Below, piece after piece: positions 21,164 through 31,211 of a stretch of DNA of 64,000 nucleotides. This DNA comes from Aquatica leii (Eukaryota; Arthropoda; Insecta; Coleoptera; Lampyridae). Position 1 is the first letter of the stretch; each line of letters starts with the position of its first letter. A program made the position numbers and the translations under genes. Location of the stretch: positions 176,313,027-176,377,026 of the forward strand of contig CM069432.1 of NCBI GenBank assembly GCA_035610365.1. Reading direction: 5' to 3'. The notes under the pieces were generated by a model that worked only from the letters and a program-made list of their open reading frames with translations, ran no database searches and was not told the DNA's origin.

Positions 21164-21968
21164 TTAATAATGTGTAATTAACATTAGATAAGATAACGTT
21201 TCTTTGTAATCTTCCAAATTAGTGGAAGGCCATTTTGCCGAATGTGGACCAGATGTCCAACCTAATACAGCATCTGGATGGTGGGTTCCTTTACTTATAT
21301 TCTTCTGTATCCATAACAATACTTCCGCATGTTTTTCGTTTTCTGAAGGATTAAATTTAAAAGATATGTTTCGATAAATAAGAGCGGTAATAATTTTTTT
21401 TAGAATTTGACTGTCAGCAAGGTATGATGCATTGCAAATGCATTCGTCTATGCACGATTTAATATCTTTATGATTTTTTAAAATATTTTCTACAGGATAA
21501 TCTAAATGACACGCATTGATAATGTTAAAGTTAGATAGTAGCTTCAAAATATACAATTTGAATGAAATATTGCGCTCTAAACTATGTAGAACTAATATAT
21601 CGTCTAGTTTATTTAAATTTATCGATACAATTTTTTCTGTTCTGCAAACAGACACAATGTTGTTGACATAATTGTTAAGGCTTCGTCTCTTGTCCAAAAG
21701 TTGACATCCACTCTTAATTTATTTCCATACAATGCGACAAAAGAAATAATATCGCTTGGAACAACAAAGTTTTCTTTCTTCAACAAATCAGAGTTTCTTT
21801 TGTAGAATCAGTTACATTAAAACGAATTGCATTTTTGAGATATTTTTTGTAAACTTTATCTTTAGCTTGTTGAGCTTCTAAAGCAATTTGTAAACTGACA
21901 TCCATCATATTATGATTGTAAACCGTTGAATTGCAACTGAACGTATGAAGTTTAGATTTTACAAGCAA
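21164..21968 (-). pseudogene. Unrecognised Polinton gene downstream of polB, not whole
   Basis: Minus-strand coding remnants between the polymerase end (21981) and the major capsid gene. Visible segments: SLQIALEAQQAKDKVYKKYLK near 21850 and, at 21164-21697, a leucine/isoleucine-rich, probably helical, 177-codon frame with KHAEVLLWIQKN, HHPDAVLGWTSGPH and TNLEDYKETLSYL. I do not recognise the family. It lacks the pattern expected of the Polinton adenain protease. No membrane segment. Likely co-transcribed with polB, which ends 13 bases upstream. The gene appears broken. Confidence 0.5.
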
Positions 21969-21980
21969 CGATTTTATAAA

Positions 21981-24900
21981 TCAATCCCCTCCAAACGGTT
22001 GATATAGATACCCCCACGGTCTTGTATCAGTACTATCAAAACTGAGCATGCGTTTGTCATCGTAAGGACTAAGAACGATTTTGCTTTGTTTAACTGAAAA
22101 GACATTGTGTTGCTTAGATTTAATAAGTCGTTGATCTGCTTCAAAAATTTTATTATCAAATAAACATTGTTTATAATCTTCAAAAGTAATTGATTTGATA
22201 GAAGATTTTTTGGATCCCTTTGATTTTTTTACTAATTTTTTAGAAAAATTATCATCAACAATGTAAGAGTACATCTTTGACCTAAGCCAAATTCAAGCAT
22301 TATCTTTCCATTATTTTCATCTTTCATTAATCCTGGTAGTTTTTTTGTTTTTAAGCTGTATTTGATAAATGTTATTATTGTCATAATCAGAAGTGTCAAA
22401 ACGATGACTGTCTTGTTTAATATACTCATAGATGTTTATATTTTTAAAGCTATAAATCAAACTATCGGTGTCTGTATATAACAATTTCACGTTTTCTCCG
22501 AACGTCTTTATAACGTAGTCATAATGAAATTCGTATAAAAATTTTTTTGAAATATCTAATATGCTAAATTCCATGTAAATAGGTTTATTCATACAGATTT
22601 CTAATTTGTTCATTTCTATGATAACCATATCTTCATCAAATACAACTGAGCTGTGAAAATTTGGTTTTGAGATAAGGGATCGCACTCCCCATTGTCCGTC
22701 CCATTTTGTTACTAAGCGGATATCTCGATGCTTTCTAACATTTTCCATGCATTTGCCGTAAATCGCATTAATCATTAATTTATAAAAATCTTTTTCATCA
22801 TCATTTTTAGATTGTTGGTGTAATTTTGTATTTAAATCTTTGTATTGTTTTAACCAGGGTGATTGATGAAATTTGAGCACTCGATGCACTTTTTTCAATT
22901 GCATACCTAACCTTAAATACATTTTTAGGTTTCTATAGTGAGCGACATATCGTTCTTTTGGAAACAAAGTTAATAACAATTTTTTAAGTTTAGCTTTTGA
23001 AGTTGGAGGAACCATATGTTCAGGCGCCAATGGCAAATCGCTATGTAAATTATGTAACTGAATTGGATAATCCTGGGGCAGTGTAATAGTGTAATGGATC
23101 TAAAGTATATGTTTTTAAACAAGTTTCGCGAAAAGTTTCAAAAACGTCGGCTAGTAAAAGTACATCCGTTTTTAAATACAAATCAGAATATTCGCATATA
23201 TTTCGAATTCCAAAAACTTTCCAAACATTTACAGCATGAGCATAATCTTTATCGCTAATATTTTCATCGTTCAACTGACTATAGAAATCTTCTTTACGTG
23301 GTAAACACGTTTCTTCTAACTTTATCCAAGAATCTACATAATCGTAAGGAAATATTCCTTTCTTGTTTAATAAACGAAATTCTTCTTCAGTATTACAATA
23401 AAACTTTGTAATCTTTTTTTGATCGTCTAACAAATTAGAAGAAAAACGATCTAAGCTTTGCAACATAAAACGGAAAGAATCTATAAACCTAAGAGAAATA
23501 TTTGTATTTGGTATCGATTTCGTAAAAGAAATATATTTTTCTTTATTTATTGGCAACAGTTTAACGTTTCCTTCAAATAACGTGGTTAGTTTTTTAATGA
23601 TAAAGTGTGCATCATATCCACTCATGTTATGAAATACTACAGGTATACAGTGTTCATCTTTATAGTTTAAATTGCAACTCTGGTGAGCGGCTCCCCTAAA
23701 CATCCCTGTTTGATGGTTATGATCTCGAACTCTAACTTGATCATCATTAAAAGGTTGTTTACATATGTGACATACTTTAGAAATTAAGAAACTTTGATGT
23801 TGTTGATAATTCAGTTTTCCCATCGGAACAATCATGTTAAGTTGTTTATAACAGCTATCAACAATATTTTTTAATTCACGTACGGACCAATTGATGCAAT
23901 CGATTCCTCGATACGTGCAAAATTTTGATAAAGTATTATCGTATGAACATTTTAAGTAATATGCTATTCTAAACGGTATATGTTTTTGGTATGATTTCGA
24001 TTTAGTGTTAAGTAAATTTGAGTTTGCATCGTTGCACTTTTCTAGAATGCATTCCAAATCAGCATAAATAGCAAAAGGAACTTTTTCCTGATAACGATAA
24101 TTTTCAAATGATAAGTATTTCTCAGATTGTTTCGGCAATCGCACACAACATTTATTAGAATTCATACAGTAAGTTTTATGTTTTTCGAGTATGTCCCGAG
24201 TTCTAAAGTAATTTAAACATCGTTCACAAATAAAAATCTTATGATTACGAGTCGATAGTTGTTTTGATAAAAGCGCGGACAAATTTTTGATCCAAGTAAA
24301 ATGATATAATAGCTGTTCTTCAGATACATCGTTTATGTCCACCTGTGGTTTGGAGCTCAAAGGAAACATAAGTAGATTTATGACTTTAACATTTGTTTTG
24401 GAAATAGAACTAAGAGAACAAGGTAAAATTTTTTTGTTCTCTATGCAAAACAAATTAATGGATAGTTTGTTAAGTTTTTCAAATGTTCTTATATCTTTTA
24501 TAGTTATAGGAAATTTAATACCATCGCAATTTAAAACATTATAAAAATGCGGATACGACGATAGTCTATTAGAATTTATCTTGGCGGGGTATAAAGCAGA
24601 TACTACAGACCAAAGAAAACAGTATGGATCGTCGTTCTTAACATTTACAACCGCGTGTTTCGTTTTTATATAGTTCGGAACCGATACAAAAGTGGAATAA
24701 CCTACTTTAAGAGGATCATATTTGTTAACATTCACTTTAACTCCCAACAGTTCGTGTAAAGCCCAGCCGCTGTCTTTTTCCGCAAATTCTTCTAATTTTG
24801 TTGCAAGTTTATCAAACACATGTACTTGATACCACCGTTTTAAATTAGTAGTACGATCGATAACGTTATTTTTAGTACAAAACGTTTTTAAATCTACTTT

Positions 24901-25404
24901 GCCTGTTTGAGGCTTAATAAAATTGGCGCTTAGAATTACATTTACTTTAAGAAGAGATTCTTTAAGACATTTTTTAATTTTTATATTAAAACATTTAAAA
25001 TTTTTTTTAAAAAAAGTTAAAGGGTCTTTTATGGTAAGATTTGATATAAAACCGGTGCGAATTCTGTTGTTGAAACACGATTCCACATCTTCCCAAATAA
25101 CTTTACATTTATTTCGTTTTAAATTTGTCTATAACCCTTCACCTGATTTGATCACTAAAACTTTTATAAGTTGTCTAAGTTTTAAACCATAAAATTTAAA
25201 ATACGCTAAACTCGTTTCAATCGAGAAAGGGGATTCCAATATATTTTCTTTGTGTATTTTATTTTTGATTGCCTTACGAACAATTTGTATTGCACTATTA
25301 ATATAAGCTTTAAGATTATTGATTTCGTTTAGCGTTTTTATGTTTTCGAAATAAACACGCGTCACGGTCAAGTATCGTTTACACAACTTAGATGCGGTAT
25401 CCAT
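21981..25404 (-). pseudogene. Polinton protein-primed DNA polymerase B, not whole
   Basis: About 1,100 codons on the minus strand from the ATG at 25404, the usual length. The product would copy the linear element from a protein primer bound at the terminal repeats. Visible landmarks in order: N-terminal charged domain; KHKTYCMNSNKCC zinc-like segment; exonuclease motif AIYADLECIL and FHNMSGYDAHFIIK; DLYLKTDVLLLADVFE; polymerase motif A-side YYTAPGLS; motif B-side LMINAIYGKCMEN; motif C YTDTDSLIY; C-terminal block EDYKQCLFDNK then IVLSPYDDKR. The gene is broken in a small number of places but nearly all family motifs survive, suggesting relatively recent decay. Confidence 0.92.
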
Positions 25405-25773
25405 TTTACACGAATGAATAATGCAAGAGATTCGAAGTATAAACTTTTAAAGATTTATGAGTCTACACGATAGTATACGAATTAGCGAAGAATTACGAAC
25501 TTGGTCGATGTTTAACGAAATGTAGAAAATTCACGAACATTAACAATCGTTGACGATTCCCCACCAATATCGAATTGTAGAAAAAGTGCAGTGGGGATAA
25601 AAATAGAAAGAGAAAATTGTATATAATTGAGAAACGTTCATAGTGATTTATCATTTTCAATAATATTTTTATTGAAGAATTAAAAATATCAAGAATCAAG
25701 AATAATATTAATTCAGAAAATATATTGGGAGCAGGTAAAATAAAAATTTTAATCTACAAACTCAAATCTAAAT
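25405..25773 (+). promoter_or_regulatory. Promoter region of the CHHC zinc-finger gene
   Basis: TATATAATT at 25620-25628, with a TCATTT initiator-like site at 25651-25656 (A at +33). A CAG/GTAAAA donor-like site near 25734/25735 and a pyrimidine-rich TTCTTTTTTGTGATAG acceptor-like site ending near 25792 suggest a short 5'-leader intron just before the ATG at 25795. A G-rich block (minus strand ATTGGTGGGGAATCG, 25549-25567) resembles a block in the terminal repeats at 14049-14069. Confidence 0.5.
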
Positions 25774-26031
25774 ATGTTCTTTTTTGTGATAGATATGGTT
25801 ATTTGCCCATACAATAAATTTCATATCATGCTGCGACATAGGTTGGCAAAACATCTGTGGAAGTGCCACCCGGTGGAAACAAAATAACAAAGTGATTTGG
25901 AATACCGGAAGAAGTTGTTAGAATGGGAGCAAGATCAGAAAACCCGACGGCCCATGCCAGTGACTGCTCCACCGGTAGTGTTTCCGCCGGGATCCTACGA
26001 AACATGGGATGATGATGAACTTCGAAGTTAG
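25774..26031 (+). pseudogene. GTSF1-like CHHC zinc-finger protein carried by the Polinton
   Basis: Likely start ATG at 25795 (another in-frame ATG at 25774). Right after the start, the translation gives ICPYNKFHIM and RHRLAKHLWKC: exactly Cys-x5-His-x9-His-x3-Cys, the CHHC zinc finger of U11-48K, TRM13 and gametocyte-specific factor 1 (GTSF1; Asterix in flies). The downstream segment in the same frame is basic, then proline-rich, then ends in an acidic tryptophan-containing tail (SYETWDDDEL). GTSF1 proteins are small, have one or two CHHC fingers that bind RNA, and a C-terminal tail with aromatic residues that contacts PIWI proteins. The sequence therefore most resembles a single-finger GTSF1 relative. 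The local DNA is distinctly more GC-rich than its surroundings, which suggests capture. The copy does not look fully intact. Alternative: another CHHC protein without a piRNA role. Confidence 0.65.
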
Positions 26032-26054
26032 ACCTATGTCGCAGGTCAACAATG

Positions 26055-26056
<2 letters not shown>

Positions 26057-26093
<37 letters not shown>
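26057..26093. repeat. (TA)n microsatellite
   Basis: Uninterrupted AT dinucleotide run of about 37 bases. Confidence 0.95.
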
Positions 26094-26095
<2 letters not shown>

Positions 26096-26880
26096 GTAGT
26101 ACATTTATTAATAAATAATCAAAAAATTATACTTTGTTTTAATTAATACTTCTTCGTTTGTTAGTATCGATGAAATACGAATAAAGAATTATTTATAAAA
26201 TAGTGCCAATATCTTAAAAACTAAAGAGCAAATCAAAATTTTACTTATGAGAAAAAATATGCATCATATGCGATTGAATTTGAAACGTACATTAAAACTT
26301 GCAAACAAAGGGGTGAATTTCGTGAATTTGACAAAACAAAATAATTTACCTAACTTATTTTACATATTTGAACTCCTCGCTTAAAACCATAAAATTTGAT
26401 ATAAAACTCGATAGGATTCTGACAAGTTTGAAAAAACTACCCCTAATTTTTTTTTGAGAAAAAAATCTGTTTTTTTTGTAAGTATATAATAAATATAGTA
26501 TATCATTTTGGCAGAGTTAAAAAAAAATTCTATTACTGCAAGTGATAGTATTTAAAAAAATAGTATTAAACAATGACGCAAAACTAAAAAGCAATGTGAA
26601 TATTAGTTGTAAAATATTAGTAGTATTTAAAAATAAATATACATATCTAATCACAAAGTATTTAACAACCAATAAAGAGTAAAAAAAAAACATTTCCGCC
26701 CCACCAAAAACTAAGGGTGGATTTTTTATGTCATAGTAAGTTCAACGATTACTGTCTCAATGTTCGATCAATTACCTTGGAAAATTACATACATGTATAT
26801 GCCTAACCTTACAATAATATGTATGTTCTAACCTAACAATGAAAAAAATTCCCATACATCTGACTTAATTAAAACGCGGA
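26094..26880. other. AT-rich Polinton spacer, no gene
   Basis: No conserved coding segment on either strand. Homopolymer A and T runs are frequent. Confidence 0.5.
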
Positions 26881-27180
26881 TATCAACCTCGGTGTTAAAT
26901 TTTGTTCTGAAGTATCATATTTCAGTTTGGTATCAAATTTTTACTTCCGGCGCCGAATTTTGGCTTCCGGTGTCGAATTTCAACTTCCGGTGTCAAATTT
27001 CAACTTTCGGTGTCGGATTTCAACTTCCGGTGCCGAATTTCTACTTTCGGTATCAAATTTCAACTTTCGGTGTCGAATTTCAACTTCCGGTGTCCGATTT
27101 CTACGTTCGGTGTCAAATTTCAACTTTCGGTTTCAAATTTCAAATTGTGGTGTCAAATTTCAACTGGCGGTGCATTGTCA
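26881..27180. repeat. 20-bp minisatellite, about 15 units
   Basis: Tandem units of 20 bases with consensus close to TTTCAACTTTCGGTGTCGAA. The best-conserved copies are between 26960 and 27160; the flanking ones are more diverged. Because 20 is not a multiple of 3, each frame cycles through the same SNFNFRCRIST-like peptides. That explains three overlapping open frames without implying a protein. It lies about 200 bases upstream of the coiled-coil gene's TATA box. Confidence 0.9.
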
Positions 27181-27384
27181 ACAAATTTTTTCGAGTTCAT
27201 GACTTTATGGTGTAGCGTTAATTTTTCTGATGAATCAACAATTTTTCTACAATGAACTTATGGTGTACACTTTATTTCCGCTTGAAAGTTCAATAATCTA
27301 GATTAACGCTGAATTAACTAGAAAGTTCATATACCTCGGTTTTTTTAAAACTATAACTTCTTGCAGATTCATGATTTTTTTTAT

Positions 27385-27419
27385 TATATAAACTAATACG
27401 TACTTAGTTTAATTCAGTT
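27385..27419 (+). promoter_or_regulatory. Core promoter of the spliced coiled-coil gene
   Basis: TATATAAA at 27385-27392 and TCAGTT at 27414-27419. The initiator A at 27416 is 31 bases after the TATA start, the expected arthropod spacing. The ATG follows 43 bases later at 27459, with no upstream ATG in between. Confidence 0.75.
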
Positions 27420-27458
27420 TTCGTTTAATCACCGACAACTAACATCAAATATTAAATC

Positions 27459-28447
27459 ATGTCGTTATTAAGTTTAAAAAAAAATGACAACAAGCGCATT
27501 AATGTCTTGCAGGACATTGTGTTACAAGTAAGTATAATTTTTTATGTTTCTTAATAAATTTTTTTTTATATAATTTGCTCAAACTGTATATAATCCATTG
27601 ATAATTTTTGTAGTCAAGTCTAATCTTATTTTTTTTTATAGAGTAGTGTCTGTAGCATGCTGCCTCCGCCTCTTGCACCGATTAACGATCATGTAAGATA
27701 TTAAAGTTTGTTGTTTGTTATAATTTATAACAATGTTTTATCATTTTACAAGTAATTTTAACAATATTTTTGTAGCTTGAAATAATGATGAATGAGATTT
27801 TCGTGGATGGACAAGTAAGTTAATTCATTTGCATTTTGAAATCCAGTTTAATTAATAATTTGTACTGTTATTTTAGGCGTTTCCAAGTCCTCCGTCTCTT
27901 ACACCCCACACTTCCGGGGATAATTCAAAAGTAAATAATTTTTTTCTTTATACTTTTCAATTACTAAATTGCATCCTTTATTTTCTTTCAGTCGCAAGAG
28001 GTGCTTTCTGACAGCGATTGTGTTATGGTTATGGAGCCTCACGATGAGCATAAGAAACCACCCTGCAGAGGAAAAAACCTAGAAGTGTTAAAAGATCTCT
28101 ATCGGAGGGAAGAGGATGAGGATGCTCCAAATGCATTGGATGGAGACACTCAGGCAAGCGAAGACTTGGATAATGAAACAAAAGCAAATGAAGCCGAGAA
28201 ACAATTTGTGAACAAAATTAAAGAAATTTATAAAAACAATAAAGTAAAATTAAGTGTTAGTGATAGAAAATATAGTGCGGTGAAGAGACAAGTGGTAGAA
28301 TTAGAAACGGAAATAAACAAACTAAAGTTAAGATTAGAAGACGCGCAACAACATTGTAGATTAGCGAGTAAGAGAAGGAAACAATACGTAAACGAAATAA
28401 GACAATGTACAGTTTTTAGTAACAGGTTTGGTTTTAGTTTAGATTAG
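27459..28447 (+). CDS. Five-exon coiled-coil protein gene carried by the Polinton
   Basis: Predicted exons 27459-27527, 27642-27692, 27776-27814, 27877-27930 and 27992-28447. All four introns (114, 83, 62 and 61 bp) are GT...AG, have T-rich ends and lie in phase 0, and every exon is a whole number of codons. The product is about 222 residues. Exon 1 is basic (SLLSLKKNDNKRINVLQD). Exons 2 and 4 are proline-rich (MLPPPLAPIND, AFPSPPSLTP). Exon 5 has an acidic stretch (RREEDEDAP), then a leucine-zipper-like coiled coil (KRQVVELETEINKLKLRLED) and a basic segment (RLASKRRKQYV). I do not recognise the family; the layout suggests a nuclear regulatory or DNA-binding dimer. It looks whole. AATAAA at 28525. 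A clean promoter lies just upstream. Confidence 0.75.
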
Positions 28448-28524
28448 TAATGTAAAGTTTTTATTCATAAGTAGAGGTTTAATTTAGGTTAGTTTTAAGA
28501 TTGTAATTTATTGTTTTTAAATAT

Positions 28525-28530
28525 AATAAA
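28525..28530 (+). terminator. Poly(A) signal of the coiled-coil gene
   Basis: AATAAA 78 bases after the stop codon, in an A-rich tail. Confidence 0.6.
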
Positions 28531-29000
28531 AAAATTTATTTTAATTTATTATCTTTTTCTTCCAAATAAGATTTCTAATGATTTCTTAACATTATAAATC
28601 CGATGTTTGTTTGAAATAAGTTTATTAAATATTCTAAAAGTTTTATAAAATTCAAGCAACAATCTATAATTATATATAATATAACAATTAAGAAAATTTA
28701 ACAGTGTTTTAGTTTAAAGTATTTTTTTATATTATTTATTATCTGAATTTATACAGTAACTTTTATTCTTCTCAAATAAAAAATATATAGTAATAAAATT
28801 TCCAAAACACAAAAATTATCAAATAAGCTTAGTATACTATATTTAAAAAAAATTATGTATTACAAAGTATTATTCAATGTTATTCTTCATCATCGTTTGG
28901 AAAGATACTTTTGTTCATTACCGTTGGTTTTTGCAAACATTCATAATGTTTCTTTACAAATAATTTTTTTTGTCTTTTAAATTATTTTGTATATTAACTT
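28531..29000. other. AT-rich spacer with a short minus-strand coding-like tail
   Basis: Mostly featureless. On the minus strand, 28880-28996 reads as a lysine-rich then acidic C-terminus (KKHYECLQKP ... NDDEE, stop at 28880). It could be the 3' part of a leftward gene related to the CxxC ORF at 30299-30448, but this is unsupported beyond orientation. Confidence 0.3.
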
Positions 29001-30319
29001 TGTAACGTTCCGTTATCATTTGGTTTTAATTTAAATCAAAATTATGTTTTAATAACAACACGCCACTGCTTTTATTTAGATTTTTGAAAATATTGTTTAA
29101 TTTTGGGAGTGGGAAAGAAAAGGAAAGGAGAGAGTGGTTACTCGTGGCAGCGTTAACACGTAAGTTGAATCTTTCCTTTAAGTGTTATTTGCCTAAATTT
29201 TTAATTAATTAATCTGTTGATTTGTCTTTTCTTGTGATAAATCAGTTTATCTTAAGATTCAACCTACAGTGAAAACTACTGTTGCTTATTTTTCTCAATT
29301 ATTAAATTAAATAATTATTCTATGCAGTTTGAAACCAAATTAAATCAATCCTCATTCTGGTCATATTAATTGCCGTAATTAGGAAGTACCAAAAACAAGA
29401 TTTTTATGCACTTCGTCGAATTGCTAAATGATATACATTTTTATCACGCTATTTTTCACCTTAGCGTTGTGTTATCGCCTGGTATCTCGGCGAACACTCA
29501 AACCGTTGGTTTTGAAAATTCCCATTAATTTATATATACAAGAATTGAGCAGCAAGATTACTCTTTCTGGTAGCACTTTGATAGAAACCTTTTTTTTGGA
29601 TCAAGCGAATGGTACTTCTGCATTTAATTAGTGGTTTGGTATTCATAATGCATAGATGTTTTAATTGTACATTATACTCATTGTTACTTAGTTATCTGCT
29701 GCCACAATTGACCTCTGTCTTAAATTTATGTTAAAAGTTCAAATTAAAATCATTAATTTTATTTATGTATAAAACAATTCAATTTTTTTGTATTTGAATT
29801 TAAATTATCAGGTCACTTATTGTATTAATATTTGATTTATTGCTTTTACTGTGGTAACAATTAGGTTTACTTTAAACTGAGTTTTAGAATCGATTACTTG
29901 TGGTTCTTTTTTTTAGGAGACCAGGTATACCTCGTCGCAAATATAGTTTGAATTCCAGGAGTAGCGAACGATTTCCTCCAGCCAGTTGTTACCATCAATA
30001 ATTTTTTAAGTTACAGTCAGGCCTGTATAATTTAATTTTCTATCTTTTATTTTTATTTGAGTTTGTTATTAAATTTCAATTTTGTTTTACAACTCTTGTT
30101 TTATTGATAAGACAACAAACACCCTCCAGTGCCGTGGATGATAAGACTTGAAAATATTTCTTTAAATTTTATTTTAATTAGTATTTTCTGGTATACGTTG
30201 TATGCCTGGCGCCCAACTCAATTTTCACGTCTTATCATACCTCGGGTTGTTTCATTGGATGCTCAGCTCTCTGGCTGAGCCGAGCCTGTTTCACATATTC
30301 AAACGAAGGTATCGTTACA
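29001..30319. mobile_element. Solo LTR-like element inside the Polinton
   Basis: 1319 bp, beginning TGTAACG and ending CGTTACA, flanked by exact 4-bp duplications ACTT (28997-29000 and 30320-30323). Interior landmarks: an inverted pair GTAAGTTGAATCTT (29161) / AAGATTCAACC (29256), a G/A-rich block (29106-29135), and a GC-richer end with TGGCGCCCAAC (30203). No coding region. Ends and duplication length match the element at 12705-13784, so both probably come from Ty3/Gypsy-type LTR elements. It landed at the edge of the small CxxC gene and is the youngest layer of the nest. Confidence 0.75.
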
Positions 30320-30448
30320 ACTTGATGAAAAATGTTTACCTCCTTGACTTTTAATTGTTTCATGGACTGAACACATTATACACCGAGTACCTTCTAAGTC
30401 CGTCTCACCTTTACATTTTGGACAGACAAATCTTACAACTATAGGCAT
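30299..30448 (-). CDS. 49-aa CxxC-CxxC (zinc-ribbon-like) Polinton ORF
   Basis: The minus-strand ATG at 30448 gives MPIVVRFVCPKCKGETDLEG followed by TRCIMCSVHE: two CxxC knuckles ten residues apart, as in small zinc ribbons. A TATA box (TATATAAAT on the minus strand, 30501-30509) lies about 53 bases upstream. The last few codons run into the LTR-like insertion, and a GTAAAC donor-like site occurs just before it, so the original gene probably extended or was spliced further left. Function unknown; zinc ribbons of this size often serve transcription. Confidence 0.45.
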   Translation of the reverse strand: MPIVVRFVCPKCKGETDLEGTRCIMCSVHETIKSQGGKHFSSSCNDTFV

Positions 30449-30500
30449 GTTGACCTTAGAGCAGTTAAAAGTTCTTTAAATAATGTAAATAAATTGTTGC

Positions 30501-30509
30501 ATTTATATA
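30501..30509 (-). promoter_or_regulatory. TATA box for the CxxC ORF
   Basis: TATATAAAT on the minus strand, 53 bases upstream of the ATG at 30448. Confidence 0.5.
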
Positions 30510-30905
30510 TGTATTCATCAAAACGTGTTAAAATTCATCACAAACTCGCATTAATTATTTTTTCATTGCATTTGTTAAGTTTTGTATTGATTTCAAATAG
30601 TATTTCAATCTTAATATATAAATTTACTTGAGATGTAAAATCAAACTCATAACTATAATTTTTAAACCATGTAAATGAGTTTTATTATTTATATGCACAT
30701 GAAAGTATACAAGCAGTTGTAATTGTAAAATGAAAAAAACATAATTATTTCAAACATTTATTGTTCATTTTATTTTTACATTCTTTAAATTCTTAGTGAT
30801 TTCATACATTATAATTTTAGTTGATAACTTTTTTAATTCTTTTAAATATAATTTTAACCTTAGTTTATAATTTCTATTCATACGCAATCCTTTTTGATTC
30901 ATTTT
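30510..30905. other. AT-rich Polinton spacer, no gene
   Basis: No coding segment recognised between the CxxC gene's promoter and the right terminal repeat. Confidence 0.5.
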
Positions 30906-31211
30906 TCACTCTGGAACAAATTCAATGTTTGTTGTTTGGCCAACGGCTCCTCGGCTTACTAGATAGATGTGTTTTCCCGAACTAATCACGCTATTAATTT
31001 GGTTTATATCTTCAATCGAAAACTTGTTTATAAATCTTTGTGGTAGAGGTACTTTAAAATCTTGACATTCGACAATCACTTGCTCCCCAAATTTAGCATC
31101 GACTTTACTAAAACCTTTAATTTTATACTGCTCATTGATTGATAGACTTCATGCACTTACATAAGGAACCAAATGAGAAGTTTCGTTCAAGTTTACAAAA
31201 AATGATTCCAT
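30906..31211 (-). pseudogene. Second copy of the terminal-repeat gene
   Basis: Mirror copy, in the right terminal repeat, of the 104-codon gene at 14243-14557. The two are clearly homologous throughout, and the C-terminus differs because the repeat homology ends there. This copy is not fully intact. Its promoter is mirrored too (TATA box at about 31286-31293, minus strand). Confidence 0.75.

Noticed and set aside
25826-26104. 92-codon minus-strand frame with a Tyr/Ile repeat start
   Set aside because: The start is translated (TA)n microsatellite and the rest is antisense to the CHHC gene.
26892-27255. Three overlapping open frames encoding Asn/Phe/Ser repeat peptides
   Set aside because: They arise from a 20-bp minisatellite read in three frames; no start context, no family match.
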